Shown here one piece after another: positions 1-8,674 of a stretch of DNA of 64,000 nt. The notes under the pieces are model-generated. The model saw only the letters and a program-made list of their open reading frames with translations, searched no databases and had not been told where the DNA came from. Source of the DNA: Halosimplex amylolyticum (lineage in GTDB: Archaea; Halobacteriota; Halobacteria; Halobacteriales; Haloarculaceae); assembly GCF_051414035.1 (NCBI RefSeq), contig NZ_JBLKNW010000011.1, forward strand, positions 26,388 to 90,387. Direction: 5' to 3'. The translations under genes and the position numbers were made by a program. The stretch's first letter is position 1. The number at the start of each line of letters is the position of its first letter.

Positions 1-3000
1 GGGTCGGTGCGCGGGTACACCTGGGTCCACTCGTAGGTCAGGCCGTCGCCGGACCCCGTCCCGTCGAGCGTGATGCGTCCGCCGCTCTCGACTGTCCGGT
101 CGGACCCCGCGTCGGCCGTGGGGCCGCGGTCGTCGGACGAGTTGTCCGTCGACTCCTCCGAGGGCTGGGAGACGACTGCGAACGTCGAGAACCCCGGCGT
201 CGTGAACCGGATCGTCGCCGTGGAGCCGCTCGTACTGACGACGGTCGTCGGCAGCGACTCCCACTGGCCCGCGTCGTCGTCGAACCGCGCGACCGTCAGC
301 GACGACGCCGAGACGCCCGCCGGCAGGTCCAGCGTGATCGTCACCGTCGCGCCGACGTCGGGGTCGCTGAGGCCGCTGACGTCCAGCGACAGGTTGGCGA
401 CGACGCCGTCGAGCCCTCCGATCTGTGTGGCGAGCGCGCTCTTCCCGCCAGGTGTGTCCAGCGAGCGGAGCGTCGCGGTCCGCAGCGTCCCGGTGACCGA
501 GTCGTCGAACGCGAAGTCCAGTTCGCTGACCGGACCGCTGTCCGGGGTCACGCGCGCGCTGTCGCCGTCGACCGCCGTCTCGTCTGCCGCGACTTCGTTC
601 GACGGCTGGCCGGTGCTCGGGAGCGAGAGGACGATCTCCCTGGGTCCGTCGACGGTGACGGTCGTCGCGGCCGCCGCGAGGCCGCTCTCGGCGCTCGGCG
701 CGGCCTCGGCGTGGACGATCCCGGCCAGTTCGATGGCGTTCGCCGCACCCGAACCGGTCAGTCGACCGTCCGCGCCGGTCGTGGCGCCGAACAGCCCGAG
801 CAGCGCGCTGGTCTCGTGGGAAACGTTCACCCGCGCGCCGGCGACGCCGGCACCGCTATCGCGCTCGACGACGCGGAACGTGACGGCGTGTGCGGACGGG
901 AGCGCGCGCGAGAGGGTCGCGTTGTCGGCGACCGAACCGAGCGTGAACAGGTCGGGGGAGCCGTCGGCGGGCGCCGGGCCGCCCGACGCGTTGATCTGGA
1001 CGTAGAGGACGTGGTACGTCGGGCCCTTCGGCGCGAGGAGCGAGTATTCGCCGTTCGCGTCGGTCTGCCCGACGAGGCCGTCGTCGACGTCGAGTTCGCC
1101 GTCCGGCAGGAGGACGATCGCGTCACCGGCGGCGGGCGAGCCGTCGGCGGTCGTGATCGTCCCGTCGACGCGGATGGCGTTCGAACCGGCCTCCGTGAGG
1201 GGACCCACGGCGGCCGTCGCGGACTCGCCGCCCGCGCCGTCGTTCCCCGCGCGGTCGACCGCGGTGACGAGCGTCCCGGTGTACGTCCCGTTGGCCGGGA
1301 CGGACGCGAGGGCGACGTAGAGCGACGAACCCGCGGTCGGAACCGCCGATTCGGGGGCTCGCATCGATGCGGACGCGGGCCCGCCGTCGATGGGGCCGTC
1401 GGTGACTGGGCCGCTGCGGGACAGGGTGTCGAAGTCGTGCTCGTCGAGCGTCGCGACGAGCGTCCCCGCGTCGTCGCGGATCTCGACCGACAGTCGCGCG
1501 AGCGGTTCGCTGGCGTTGACCGCGACCGCGACGTCGCGGCCGGGGCCCTCGTCGACGCGGAACTCGTGGATCGTCGGCGCCGTCGCGTCGGTCGCGATAG
1601 AGCGGTCCAGTTCGAGGTACCGCCAGTCGCTGTTGGCGTTCCCCGACGCGTCGGTCGCGGTGACGGTGAGACTCAGGAACCCGTCCGGGTCCGCACTGGC
1701 GGCGTCGACGGTGAACGTCCCGTCGTAGTGACCGTCTCCGTCGCCGTCGGTGAGAGCGACGACGCCGGCGCCGAACCGCGAGGCGTCGACGGTCACGGAC
1801 GCGACGCCGCTCTTCGCGTCGCTCGCGTTCGCGCGCACGGTGATCACGTCACCGTCGGTCACGAACCCGTCACCGAGCGGGTCGTCGATGCCCTCGACGA
1901 CCAGCGTCGGGGCGGTGAAATCGCGCGCAGTGACGAGCGTCAGCGCGTTCGTCGTCGCGTAGCCGCTCGTTCCTCGCGCGTTGACGGCCTCGACGTCGAG
2001 CGAGTACGCGCCGTCGATGGACGCGTTCGCCGCGTCGACCGTGAACTCGCCCTCGTAGACGTCGTCGCCGTCGGGGTCGGCGAGTTCGACCGTTCCGGCG
2101 CCGAACTCGGTGGCGTCGACCGAGACGGTGTCGACGCCGAACGCGTCGGTCGCGGTGGCGGCGACGGCGATGCGGTCGCCGTCCCCCACGTCGTCGTCTG
2201 CGCCGTCGCGATTCGACAGCGTCGCGCCGGTGACCTCCGGCCCGGTGCTGTCCGCGTCGAGGACGAGCCACTGGCTGCGCCACCACGAGTTGCCGGCCTC
2301 GTCGGTCGCCTCGATCCGGACGTACTTGACGCCGTCCGCGCCGGCCTCGACGGCGTCGACCGCGACGGTGCCCTCGTACCTGTCGCCCTGCCCGGTCGCG
2401 GTGGGCTGGAGCGTCACGTTGGGGACGCCGATCGGTTCCGTGACGGCCACGACCGTCACGTTCGAGAAGTCCTCGAGTTCGACGACGAACGTGACGTCCT
2501 CCCCGTGGCCGACGACGCCGTCGTCGTCCGCGTCGGTGATGCTCCAGTCGTGGACCGTCGGGTACTTCGTGTCGAGGTCGAGCCAGGCGGTCCGTGTGGC
2601 GGTTCGGCCGCTTCCGTCCGCCGCTTCGACCTCTAGCCACTTGCGTCCCTCCGAGGGGTACGGCACGTCGACGGTGAACGACCCCGTGTACAGCCCGTCG
2701 CCGTCCGGGTCGGAGAGGTAGACCGTGCCCGCACCGAACCAGTTGGCGTTGACTGTCACCGAGTTCACGTCCGAGCCCTCGACCCTCGCGCTGACGTCGA
2801 CAACGTCGTCGTCGACGACGAGTCTGTCCCCGTCGCCAGCGTGAATCAGTTCGAAGGAGGTCACTTCGAGCGGTTCCGTGACGGTGACCTGGACCGTTTG
2901 GCCGCTCGCGCCGTCGTTGCCGTTGCCGTCGGCGGCGGTCACGAGCGTCACGTCGTACTCGCCGGCCGCGATACGGCTCTCGTTCTCGTAGGTGTACGTT

Positions 3001-4565
3001 CCGGAGCCGGCCTCGGTGAAGTCGGCGAGCGCGAGCGCCGCGACCTGCCCCGAGGCGTTCGAGACGGTCACGTCGAGCGCGGCGAGCGCCTCGTCCGAGT
3101 CGAACGACACCGCGAGCCGCCCGTCGGCCGGGCTGGTCGCCGCGAAGTTCGATATCGCGGGTGCCTTCGTGTCGGGCGCGAGCGGTGCGTAGACGCCCGT
3201 CCCGACAGTCGCGGAGACGGTGTTGCCCGCGGCGTCGAGCGTGCCGCCGGTCTCCGTCCACGAGCTCCCGTCGTAGTTCCACATCGACAGGTCCGCCTCG
3301 GTCACGTCCGCGACCTGCGTGTCGGTGTAGTGAACGTCGAGCGACAGCGACCCCTCGACCTCGACGAACCGGTCGACGTCGTCGCGGTCGGCCGGCGGTT
3401 CGACGGGAGCGTGGCCGTCGACGGACGCGGTCGACGCGGTGAAGGAGACGCCCGGTCCGCCGTTCTCGACGACCAGGCGCTCGACGGTGAGCGGACCGGA
3501 CGAGTCGAGCGTCGCCGCCCACTGCGTGTTTCCGATGGCCGTGTTGTCGCTGACCGTCGCGCTCCCGACGTTCGAGAGCGAGAGCCCCGACTGCCTGTTG
3601 TAGTCGAGGGCGTTGTTCGTCGCCGTCACCGCGGTCACGCCGCTCACCCGGAGCCCGTGTTCCTCGTTACTGCTGAAGGTGTTGCCGTCGAGTTCGGTCC
3701 CGTCGCCGGTGACGACCGCGCCCGACCAGTAGACGTCCCTGACCGTGTTGGCGGTCAGGACGCTGTCGGCGGACCGGACGTAGATCCCCCGCTGGACGAC
3801 CTGTGAACTCGACGTGCTCTGCCCGTAGACGTAGTTCCCGTCCACGGTCGTTCGGTCGCTGCCGGTGTCGAGCAGGATACCGGCCCGAACCGTCCGGGTC
3901 GACACCCACGGACTCCCGCGGATCTCGTTGCCCGAGAGCGTGTTGTCCGGCGCCGCCTCGAGCTGGATGCCGACGTCCGCCGGATCGTAGACGTCGTTGT
4001 TCTCGATCACGTTGTCAGCGGAGTCGGCGACGTAGATCCCGCTCCCCGACTGGCCCGCGGCGCCCCACTCGCCGAGCCTGTCGACGGTGTTGTTCCTGAC
4101 GAGGTTGCCCGTCGAGCCGCCGTAGAGGGCGATCCCGTTGCCGTACGCCCCAGGTCGGCTGTCACCGGACTCGGGTTCGACGACGACGTCGGAGATCTCG
4201 CCGCCCGTCGCGCCGTAGAACCGGACGCCGGTCCCGAAGTACCGAGTCGTCACGTTGGTGACGACGACGTTCGACCCGCCGCTCACGCTGACGGCCGACG
4301 GACCGTTCGACCCCGTGAACTCGATCACGTGGCCGTTCCCGTCGAACGTGACGTCGTCGGCGTTGATCTGGATACAGTTGCTCGTGTCGCCCGTCGCGAC
4401 GTCGGCCGACAGCGAGTACGTCCCGGGCGAGTCGATGGTCTGACATCCGTTGATCTGCGTCGTCGCGTTCGCCGCGCCGACCAGGCCGACCCCCGGCGCG
4501 ATCACCGAGAGCAGCACCATCGACGCGACCAGCGTCGCGAGACCCGACTGAACCGTCCGCTTCAT
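1..4565 (-). CDS. Giant secreted beta-helix / Ig-like repeat protein (partial, C-terminus outside window)
   Basis: The reading frame opens at ATG 4565 and is still open at position 1, giving at least 1521 residues. Residues 1-31 form a signal peptide ending near AANA. Residues about 80-340 have NosD-like right-handed parallel beta-helix repeats (many N-x-hydrophobic turns such as GNGIALYGGSTGNLVRNN). From about residue 460 follow Ig/CARDB-like modules; four carry the related pattern FGAG-V-L-DxDGDG-Y-G-FTVDA (near residues 610, 710, 820 and 930), then a carboxypeptidase-regulatory-like segment (about 1120-1180), and a REJ/PKD-like start (TADAGSDRTVESGG) at the window edge. The composition is acidic and Thr/Ser rich, as expected for a haloarchaeal surface protein. 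Domain order suggests cell-surface carbohydrate binding or adhesion; enzymatic activity is not evident. How it is anchored cannot be seen. Confidence 0.9.
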   Translation of the reverse strand, partial: MKRTVQSGLATLVASMVLLSVIAPGVGLVGAANATTQINGCQTIDSPGTYSLSADVATGDTSNCIQINADDVTFDGNGHVIEFTGSNGPSAVSVSGGSNVVVTNVTTRYFGTGVRFYGATGGEISDVVVEPESGDSRPGAYGNGIALYGGSTGNLVRNNTVDRLGEWGAAGQSGSGIYVADSADNVIENNDVYDPADVGIQLEAAPDNTLSGNEIRGSPWVSTRTVRAGILLDTGSDRTTVDGNYVYGQSTSSSQVVQRGIYVRSADSVLTANTVRDVYWSGAVVTGDGTELDGNTFSSNEEHGLRVSGVTAVTATNNALDYNRQSGLSLSNVGSATVSDNTAIGNTQWAATLDSSGPLTVERLVVENGGPGVSFTASTASVDGHAPVEPPADRDDVDRFVEVEGSLSLDVHYTDTQVADVTEADLSMWNYDGSSWTETGGTLDAAGNTVSATVGTGVYAPLAPDTKAPAISNFAATSPADGRLAVSFDSDEALAALDVTVSNASGQVAALALADFTEAGSGTYTYENESRIAAGEYDVTLVTAADGNGNDGASGQTVQVTVTEPLEVTSFELIHAGDGDRLVVDDDVVDVSARVEGSDVNSVTVNANWFGAGTVYLSDPDGDGLYTGSFTVDVPYPSEGRKWLEVEAADGSGRTATRTAWLDLDTKYPTVHDWSITDADDDGVVGHGEDVTFVVELEDFSNVTVVAVTEPIGVPNVTLQPTATGQGDRYEGTVAVDAVEAGADGVKYVRIEATDEAGNSWWRSQWLVLDADSTGPEVTGATLSNRDGADDDVGDGDRIAVAATATDAFGVDTVSVDATEFGAGTVELADPDGDDVYEGEFTVDAANASIDGAYSLDVEAVNARGTSGYATTNALTLVTARDFTAPTLVVEGIDDPLGDGFVTDGDVITVRANASDAKSGVASVTVDASRFGAGVVALTDGDGDGHYDGTFTVDAASADPDGFLSLTVTATDASGNANSDWRYLELDRSIATDATAPTIHEFRVDEGPGRDVAVAVNASEPLARLSVEIRDDAGTLVATLDEHDFDTLSRSGPVTDGPIDGGPASASMRAPESAVPTAGSSLYVALASVPANGTYTGTLVTAVDRAGNDGAGGESATAAVGPLTEAGSNAIRVDGTITTADGSPAAGDAIVLLPDGELDVDDGLVGQTDANGEYSLLAPKGPTYHVLYVQINASGGPAPADGSPDLFTLGSVADNATLSRALPSAHAVTFRVVERDSGAGVAGARVNVSHETSALLGLFGATTGADGRLTGSGAANAIELAGIVHAEAAPSAESGLAAAATTVTVDGPREIVLSLPSTGQPSNEVAADETAVDGDSARVTPDSGPVSELDFAFDDSVTGTLRTATLRSLDTPGGKSALATQIGGLDGVVANLSLDVSGLSDPDVGATVTITLDLPAGVSASSLTVARFDDDAGQWESLPTTVVSTSGSTATIRFTTPGFSTFAVVSQPSEESTDNSSDDRGPTADAGSDRTVESGGRITLDGTGSGDGLTYEWTQVYPRTD

Positions 4566-5036
4566 CGGACGGGTCCTCGAACAGCTGTTTCCCTGCGCGA
4601 TGCTCCCCGTCGCCGTTGCTTGTCCTGCGTCGTCATTGCTACCCACGAAAACCCCCGTCCGTACCCACGACGGACGGCCCAGTCTTCGACTGTCCCTACC
4701 AACTGCTCACGTTCTCATAACTTTTACTATAATATCGTCGAACGTATGTTTGCGTCTTGCTCCGGGCGATATCGTGCCTTCACTGACAGTACGCCGGAGT
4801 CAGCGGCTTCGATATCGGTCGCGCTGGTCTCGTTCGCACTGGTCTCGGTCGCACTCGTTCCGCTCGTGCTGGTCTCGGTCGCACTCGTTCCGCTCGTGCT
4901 GGTCTCGGTCGCACTCGTTCCGCTCGTGCTGGTCTCGGTCGCACTCGTTCCGCTCGTGCTGGTCTCGGCCGCTCCGATCGTCGATCGGGATCGGAATCCA
5001 GACACGCTTATCGGCGCTCGCGACCGAAGACGCGGT
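4566..5036. other. Intergenic region with AT-rich island and tandem repeats
   Basis: This 471-bp divergent region lies between the giant surface protein (minus) and the SelW-like gene (plus). An AT-rich island at 4717-4736 contains TATA-like sequence on both strands (ACTATAATATC on plus), which could drive the minus-strand gene with a leader of about 150 nt. A TATA-like GCTTATC at 5006-5012 lies about 28 bp before the SelW-like ATG. The middle is filled by a 30-bp tandem repeat listed separately. I see no convincing gene: the open frames across the repeat exist because its unit length is a multiple of three. Confidence 0.6.
4841..4970. repeat. 30-bp direct tandem repeat, about 4.3 copies
   Basis: Unit GGTCTCGGTC-GCACTCGTTC-CGCTCGTGCT is repeated exactly at 4841, 4871, 4901 and 4931, with a partial copy from 4961. 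Degenerate half copies precede it from about 4810 (GGTCTCGTTCGCACT). There is no spacer between copies, so this is not a CRISPR array. Because the unit is 30 bp, all frames stay open and would encode 10-residue repeats (for example ETSTSGTSAT on the minus strand). Confidence 0.9.
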
Positions 5037-5267
5037 ATGACACGAGTCACATTGACGTACTGTGTCCCCTGCGGATTCAGGGAGCGCGCGCTCGACACGC
5101 AGGAAGCGATACTCACGAGTCTCGAGACGGAGCTCGACAGTTTCGAACTCGTCATGGGCGACCACGGCGTCTTCCGGGTCGAAGTCGACGACGAGATCGT
5201 CTTCGACAAGGAGGTCGACGACTTCGACGTCGACGGCATCGTCCGCGACGTGCGGAACCGACTCTGA
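5037..5267 (+). CDS. Rdx/SelW-like thioredoxin-fold protein
   Basis: This 76-residue protein begins MTRVTLTYCVPCGF. The CxxC pair is C9 and C12, directly after the first beta strand, as in the SelT/SelW/SelH (Rdx) family. The middle (GDHGVFRVEVDDEIVFDKEVD) matches the family beta-hairpin segment. Length fits family members, which are usually 75-100 residues. It probably acts as a small cytosolic redox protein; partners are unknown. A TATA-like element at 5006-5012 suggests a near-leaderless transcript. It stands alone between a repeat-rich region and the bactofilin-like gene. Confidence 0.85.
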   Translation: MTRVTLTYCVPCGFRERALDTQEAILTSLETELDSFELVMGDHGVFRVEVDDEIVFDKEVDDFDVDGIVRDVRNRL

Positions 5268-5358
5268 GACAGAACTTTACTTAACTATTTCCCCGACTTG
5301 CCGGGTCGGAAAGTCGCGTTCGGTACTTACCGGGAACCGGTGTGACGGTTTAGCTGCA

Positions 5359-6534
5359 ATGGCCCCTCCCACTCCAGACCCGCGCACGTCGCGGGCCATC
5401 GTACTCGTGTGTAGCCTCGTCGTCGCGCTCGCGCTCCTCCCGGGCGCGGCGGTCGCAGCGCCCCAGGACGCCGACAGAGTGGTCGACCCGGACGAGACCG
5501 TCTCCGGCGACCTGACCGTCGTGACCGGGGACGTCCTCGTCCGCGGCACCGTCACGGGCGACGTCACTGCCGTCGCCGGGTCGGTCGAAGTAGCCGACGG
5601 CGGCGAAGTCGACGGCGACGTCACCTCCGCCTCCGGGTCGGTCACGGTCGCGGGAACGGTCGACGGCGACGCCACCGCGGCGTCCGGATCGGTCGACGTG
5701 ACCGGTGACGGCCTCGTCGCGGGGAGCGCCAGCGCGGGCGGTGGGTCGGTGACCGTCGCCGAGGGCGCGACCGTCGAAGCGGACGCGAACGCCGGCGGCG
5801 GCGACGTCGAAGTCGCCGGCACCGTCGACGGCGACGTGGCCAGCGGTCAGTCGGTGGTCCTCGAATCGACCGCGACCGTCGGCGGCGACGTCACCTACCA
5901 CGAGACCGTCGACCGCGAGGGCGGCGCGACGGTCGGCGGGACGATAACCGAGAAGTCGAGTACGGGCTGGCACGTCGGCGACGTCGAGGTCGGCGTCGGT
6001 CTCGGCGAGGCGTTCGACGGCGTCTTCTCGCCGCTCCTCGGCCTCTACTGGACGCTGCTGTCCCTGCTGATCGGCACTGGCCTGCTCGCGCTGTTCCCCC
6101 AGTTCTCGGCTGAACTGGTCGAAACGGCCGTCGACAACCCCGCGCGGACCGGCGCGGCCGGACTGGCGGCGCTGTTCGCCGTCCCCGTCCTCCTGATCGC
6201 GGTGACGCTGACGATCGTCGGCATCCCCCTGGCGCTGGCCGGCGGCGCGCTGTTCTGGCTGGCCGTCTGGGCCGCGCTCGTCTACGGCCAGTACCTCGTC
6301 GGACGGTACGCGCTGAACGCGGCCGACGTCGACAACCGCTGGGCCGCGCTCGTCGCCGGCGTCGTCGGCGTCGAAGCGATCGGCTGGATTCCGTACCTCG
6401 GCGACCTGGTCACCTTCGTCGTCCTCCTCCTCGGCCTCGGCGCGGGGGCGCTCGTCGTCGCCGCACGCTGGCGAGGTGACGGCGACGACGGCGTCGAGAC
6501 GCCGCCCCCCGACCCGGCGCCGGGAGCCGTCTGA
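5359..6534 (+). CDS. Bactofilin-like beta-repeat protein with C-terminal membrane domain
   Basis: The protein has 391 residues. Residues about 12-34 are a signal peptide/anchor (IVLVCSLVVALALLPGAAVAA). Residues 40-215 carry short Gly/Asp/Val repeats (GDVTAVAGSVEVADGGEVDGDV and similar), typical of polymer-forming bactofilin-type beta-helices. From about residue 222 there are five to six hydrophobic segments, including one ending in GLLALFPQF and a last one around VTFVVLLLGLGAGALVV. The arrangement of an extracytoplasmic repeat domain followed by a multi-pass domain is widespread in haloarchaea but its function is not established. The ATG at 5359 was chosen because the upstream frame is low-complexity Ser/Arg and lacks a signal peptide. 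Confidence 0.8.
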   Translation: MAPPTPDPRTSRAIVLVCSLVVALALLPGAAVAAPQDADRVVDPDETVSGDLTVVTGDVLVRGTVTGDVTAVAGSVEVADGGEVDGDVTSASGSVTVAGTVDGDATAASGSVDVTGDGLVAGSASAGGGSVTVAEGATVEADANAGGGDVEVAGTVDGDVASGQSVVLESTATVGGDVTYHETVDREGGATVGGTITEKSSTGWHVGDVEVGVGLGEAFDGVFSPLLGLYWTLLSLLIGTGLLALFPQFSAELVETAVDNPARTGAAGLAALFAVPVLLIAVTLTIVGIPLALAGGALFWLAVWAALVYGQYLVGRYALNAADVDNRWAALVAGVVGVEAIGWIPYLGDLVTFVVLLLGLGAGALVVAARWRGDGDDGVETPPPDPAPGAV

Positions 6535-6896
6535 GGACGGCGGCTCTCGAACGGTACCCCCCGCTGGCGCTTCCCCTCCGCATCGCCCCGCCGACGCCCT
6601 CCACATCGCCCTGCCGACGCCCTCCACCCACCCTCGCTGACGCCCGTCCCCCTCCATCGCCGACGCTCGCCGCTCTCCCCCGCTGACGCTCGGCCCACCG
6701 TCATCCCGCCGACGCCCTCCACCCACCCCCGCTGACGCCTGCCGCCCTCCCCCATCGACGCCCTCCGTCCGCCCCCGCTGACGCTCGTTTCGGCCCTCCG
6801 TCGATGCGCTCTCTCGCCCCACCGCCGTTTCCTCGTTTCACCGCTCGCCCGCGGCGAACCGAACCGCCTTTGCGACCCCGAGTGCTGGGATCGCCT
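6535..6896. repeat. C-rich intergenic region with degenerate repeat ladder
   Basis: This 362-bp stretch has no convincing gene. From about 6560 to 6795 the plus strand is strongly C-rich and G-poor and consists of imperfect copies of CGCCGACGCCCTCCACCCA and CCCCGCTGACGCTCG. The best pair is GCCGACGCCCTCCACCCACC at 6613 and 6708 (95 bp apart), each followed by CGCTGACGCC. Core CGACGCCCTCC also occurs near 6591 and 6757. The promoter of the following ABC operon must lie in 6800-6890. Open frames on the minus strand here are Gly/Arg-rich shadows. Confidence 0.65.
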
Positions 6897-7838
6897 ATGA
6901 CAGCGACGCTCGTCGCCGAGGACGTGCGGCGGACCTACGGCGACACGGTCGCGCTCGACGGCGTCTCCCTCTCGGTCGACGCGGGCGAGGTGTTCGCGCT
7001 GGTCGGCCCGAACGGCGCAGGCAAGACCACGCTCGTCCGCGCGCTCACGGGCACGACCGACGCCGAGGGGCCGGTCGCCGTCTTCGGCGCGGACCCCCGA
7101 GAAGTCGACCGCGAGCGCATCGGCCTCCTCCCGCAGGCGTTCGACCCGCCGGCGCGGCTCACCGCCCGCGAACTCCTCACCTACTACGCCGGCCTCTACG
7201 ACGACAGCCGGGACGTCGACGCGGTGCTGGCCGACGTGGGACTGACCGGCGCCGCCGACACGTGGTACGAGAACCTCTCCGGCGGGCAGCGGCGGCGCAC
7301 CTGCGTCGGCGCGGCGCTCGTGAACGACCCCGACCTCCTCTTCCTCGACGAACCGACGACCGGCATCGACCCCGCCGGTCGCCGGTCGCTGTGGGACCTC
7401 CTCGAATCGCTCGCCGCCGGCGGGGCGACCATCTTCCTCACCACGCACGACATGGCCGAGGCCCACCGGCTGGCCGACCGCGTCGGCCTGCTCGCCGACG
7501 GGCGTCTCGTCGCCGTGGACGAACCCGACGCCCTCGTCGCCGAGTACGGCGGCGAGAGCCGCCTCGTCGTCGAGACCGACGCCGACCCGGCCGCGCTCGA
7601 CCTGCCCTATCCGGCCGAGCGGTCGGGCGACTCGCTGGTCGTCTCGGACGTCCCGCCCGAGGCCATCGGCGACGTGGTCGACGCGCTCGACGCCGCGGGC
7701 GCGAGCTACGACGCCCTCTCGTGGAGCGAGCCAGACCTCGAAGACGTGTACCTCCGGCTGGCCGGCGGAGGCGGGGACGAGTACGACTATCGAGGGATCG
7801 ACCGAGCGACCGCGACGCCCGCGGAGGGCGAGCGATGA
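6897..7838 (+). CDS. ABC-2 type transporter ATP-binding protein
   Basis: The protein has 313 residues. Walker A is GPNGAGKTT (about residues 39-47), the Q-loop is LLPQAF, the signature is LSGGQRRR, Walker B is LLFLDEPTTGID and the switch His is in TTHDMAEA. It has the usual C-terminal extension of CcmA/NatA-type exporter ATPases (residues about 215-313). It overlaps the permease gene by ATGA (7835-7838), so the two are translationally coupled and form a two-component exporter. The substrate (drug, lipid or Na+) cannot be inferred. An upstream in-frame extension to 6804 is rejected because ATG 6897 precedes the conserved first beta strand. Confidence 0.93.
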   Translation: MTATLVAEDVRRTYGDTVALDGVSLSVDAGEVFALVGPNGAGKTTLVRALTGTTDAEGPVAVFGADPREVDRERIGLLPQAFDPPARLTARELLTYYAGLYDDSRDVDAVLADVGLTGAADTWYENLSGGQRRRTCVGAALVNDPDLLFLDEPTTGIDPAGRRSLWDLLESLAAGGATIFLTTHDMAEAHRLADRVGLLADGRLVAVDEPDALVAEYGGESRLVVETDADPAALDLPYPAERSGDSLVVSDVPPEAIGDVVDALDAAGASYDALSWSEPDLEDVYLRLAGGGGDEYDYRGIDRATATPAEGER

Positions 7839-8626
7839 CACGGACTGGCCGTGTCGCGGCCTCCGTCCGCGCCGGCTGGCACTCGTTCCTGCGCCGGCGA
7901 ACGGCCGTCTTCTTCACCTTCTTCTTCCCGCTTCTGATCGTCGTCATCTTCGGCGTGCTCGTGCAGACGCAGCCGACCGCCGGCGGGGGAAGTGGACTGT
8001 TCACCGAGCCCGCCGTCTACTACGTCCCCGGCTACCTGGCCGTGGTCGTCCTGTTCACGCCGCTGTCGCGGGTCGGGAGCGAGGTGGCGCGCCACCGCGA
8101 CGGCAACCGCTTCGAGAAGCTTGCGACGACGCCGCTGTCGCGGACCGAGTGGCTGCTCGCCCAGACGCTCGTCAACGTCGTCGTCATCGGCCTCGCCGCG
8201 CTCATGCTCCTCGCGCTCGTGGTCGGCCTGACCGACGCCGCCATCCCGCTCACCCTGCCGGTCGTGGGGCTGCTGGTCGGCTACGTCGTCCTCGGAGTCA
8301 CGCTCTTCTGCGGCGTCGGCGCGCTCATCGGCTCGCTGGCCGACTCCCAGGACGGCGTCATCGCGACGAGCAACACCATCGCGCTCCCGCTGCTGTTCCT
8401 CTCGGAGACGTTCGTCCCGCTCGACATGCTCCCCGCGTGGTTCCGCCCCGCGACCGCGCTGTCGCCGCTCACCTACTTCGCCCGCGGCGTCCGCGCGACG
8501 ACCGACGGCGGCGACGTCCCTCCGATCGGTCCGCTCGCGCCAGAACTGGGGTACCTGCTCGTCCTCGCGGGGCTGACGGTCGTCTTCGTCGCGCTCGGCG
8601 CTCGCGCGCTCCCGCGGACGGACTGA
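7835..8626 (+). CDS. ABC-2 type transporter permease
   Basis: The protein has 263 residues. It has an N-terminal amphipathic segment then a transmembrane helix (FFTFFFPLLIVVIFGVLV), and five more hydrophobic helices (VPGYLAVVVLFTPL, LVNVVVIGLAALMLLALVVGL, LTLPVVGLLVGYVVLGVTLFCGVGALIGSLA, TIALPLLFLSETFVPLDMLP, LGYLLVLAGLTVVFVALGA). The sequence ETFVPLDMLPAWFR matches the conserved ABC-2 permease motif before the last helices. It pairs with the preceding ATPase through the ATGA overlap. Only 48 bp separate its stop from the convergent gene. Confidence 0.92.
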   Translation: MTRTGRVAASVRAGWHSFLRRRTAVFFTFFFPLLIVVIFGVLVQTQPTAGGGSGLFTEPAVYYVPGYLAVVVLFTPLSRVGSEVARHRDGNRFEKLATTPLSRTEWLLAQTLVNVVVIGLAALMLLALVVGLTDAAIPLTLPVVGLLVGYVVLGVTLFCGVGALIGSLADSQDGVIATSNTIALPLLFLSETFVPLDMLPAWFRPATALSPLTYFARGVRATTDGGDVPPIGPLAPELGYLLVLAGLTVVFVALGARALPRTD

Positions 8627-8674
8627 GCAGCTAGCCTTCTCCGTCCGCACCCCGCGTCCAGGCCGTCGAGACGC

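Noticed and set aside
711..2636. Long plus-strand open frame of 641 residues
   Set aside because: It is Arg/Val-rich and antisense to the giant surface protein, whose minus frame has a signal peptide and recognisable repeat domains. The plus frame is a GC-driven shadow.
4841..4970. Possible CRISPR array
   Set aside because: The copies are contiguous without spacers, and no cas genes are in the window.
4727..5239. Minus-strand frame with ETSTSGTSAT repeats
   Set aside because: It spans the 30-bp tandem repeat and the SelW-like gene antisense; its openness comes from the repeat length. The SelW-like gene on the plus strand has a clear CxxC family signature.
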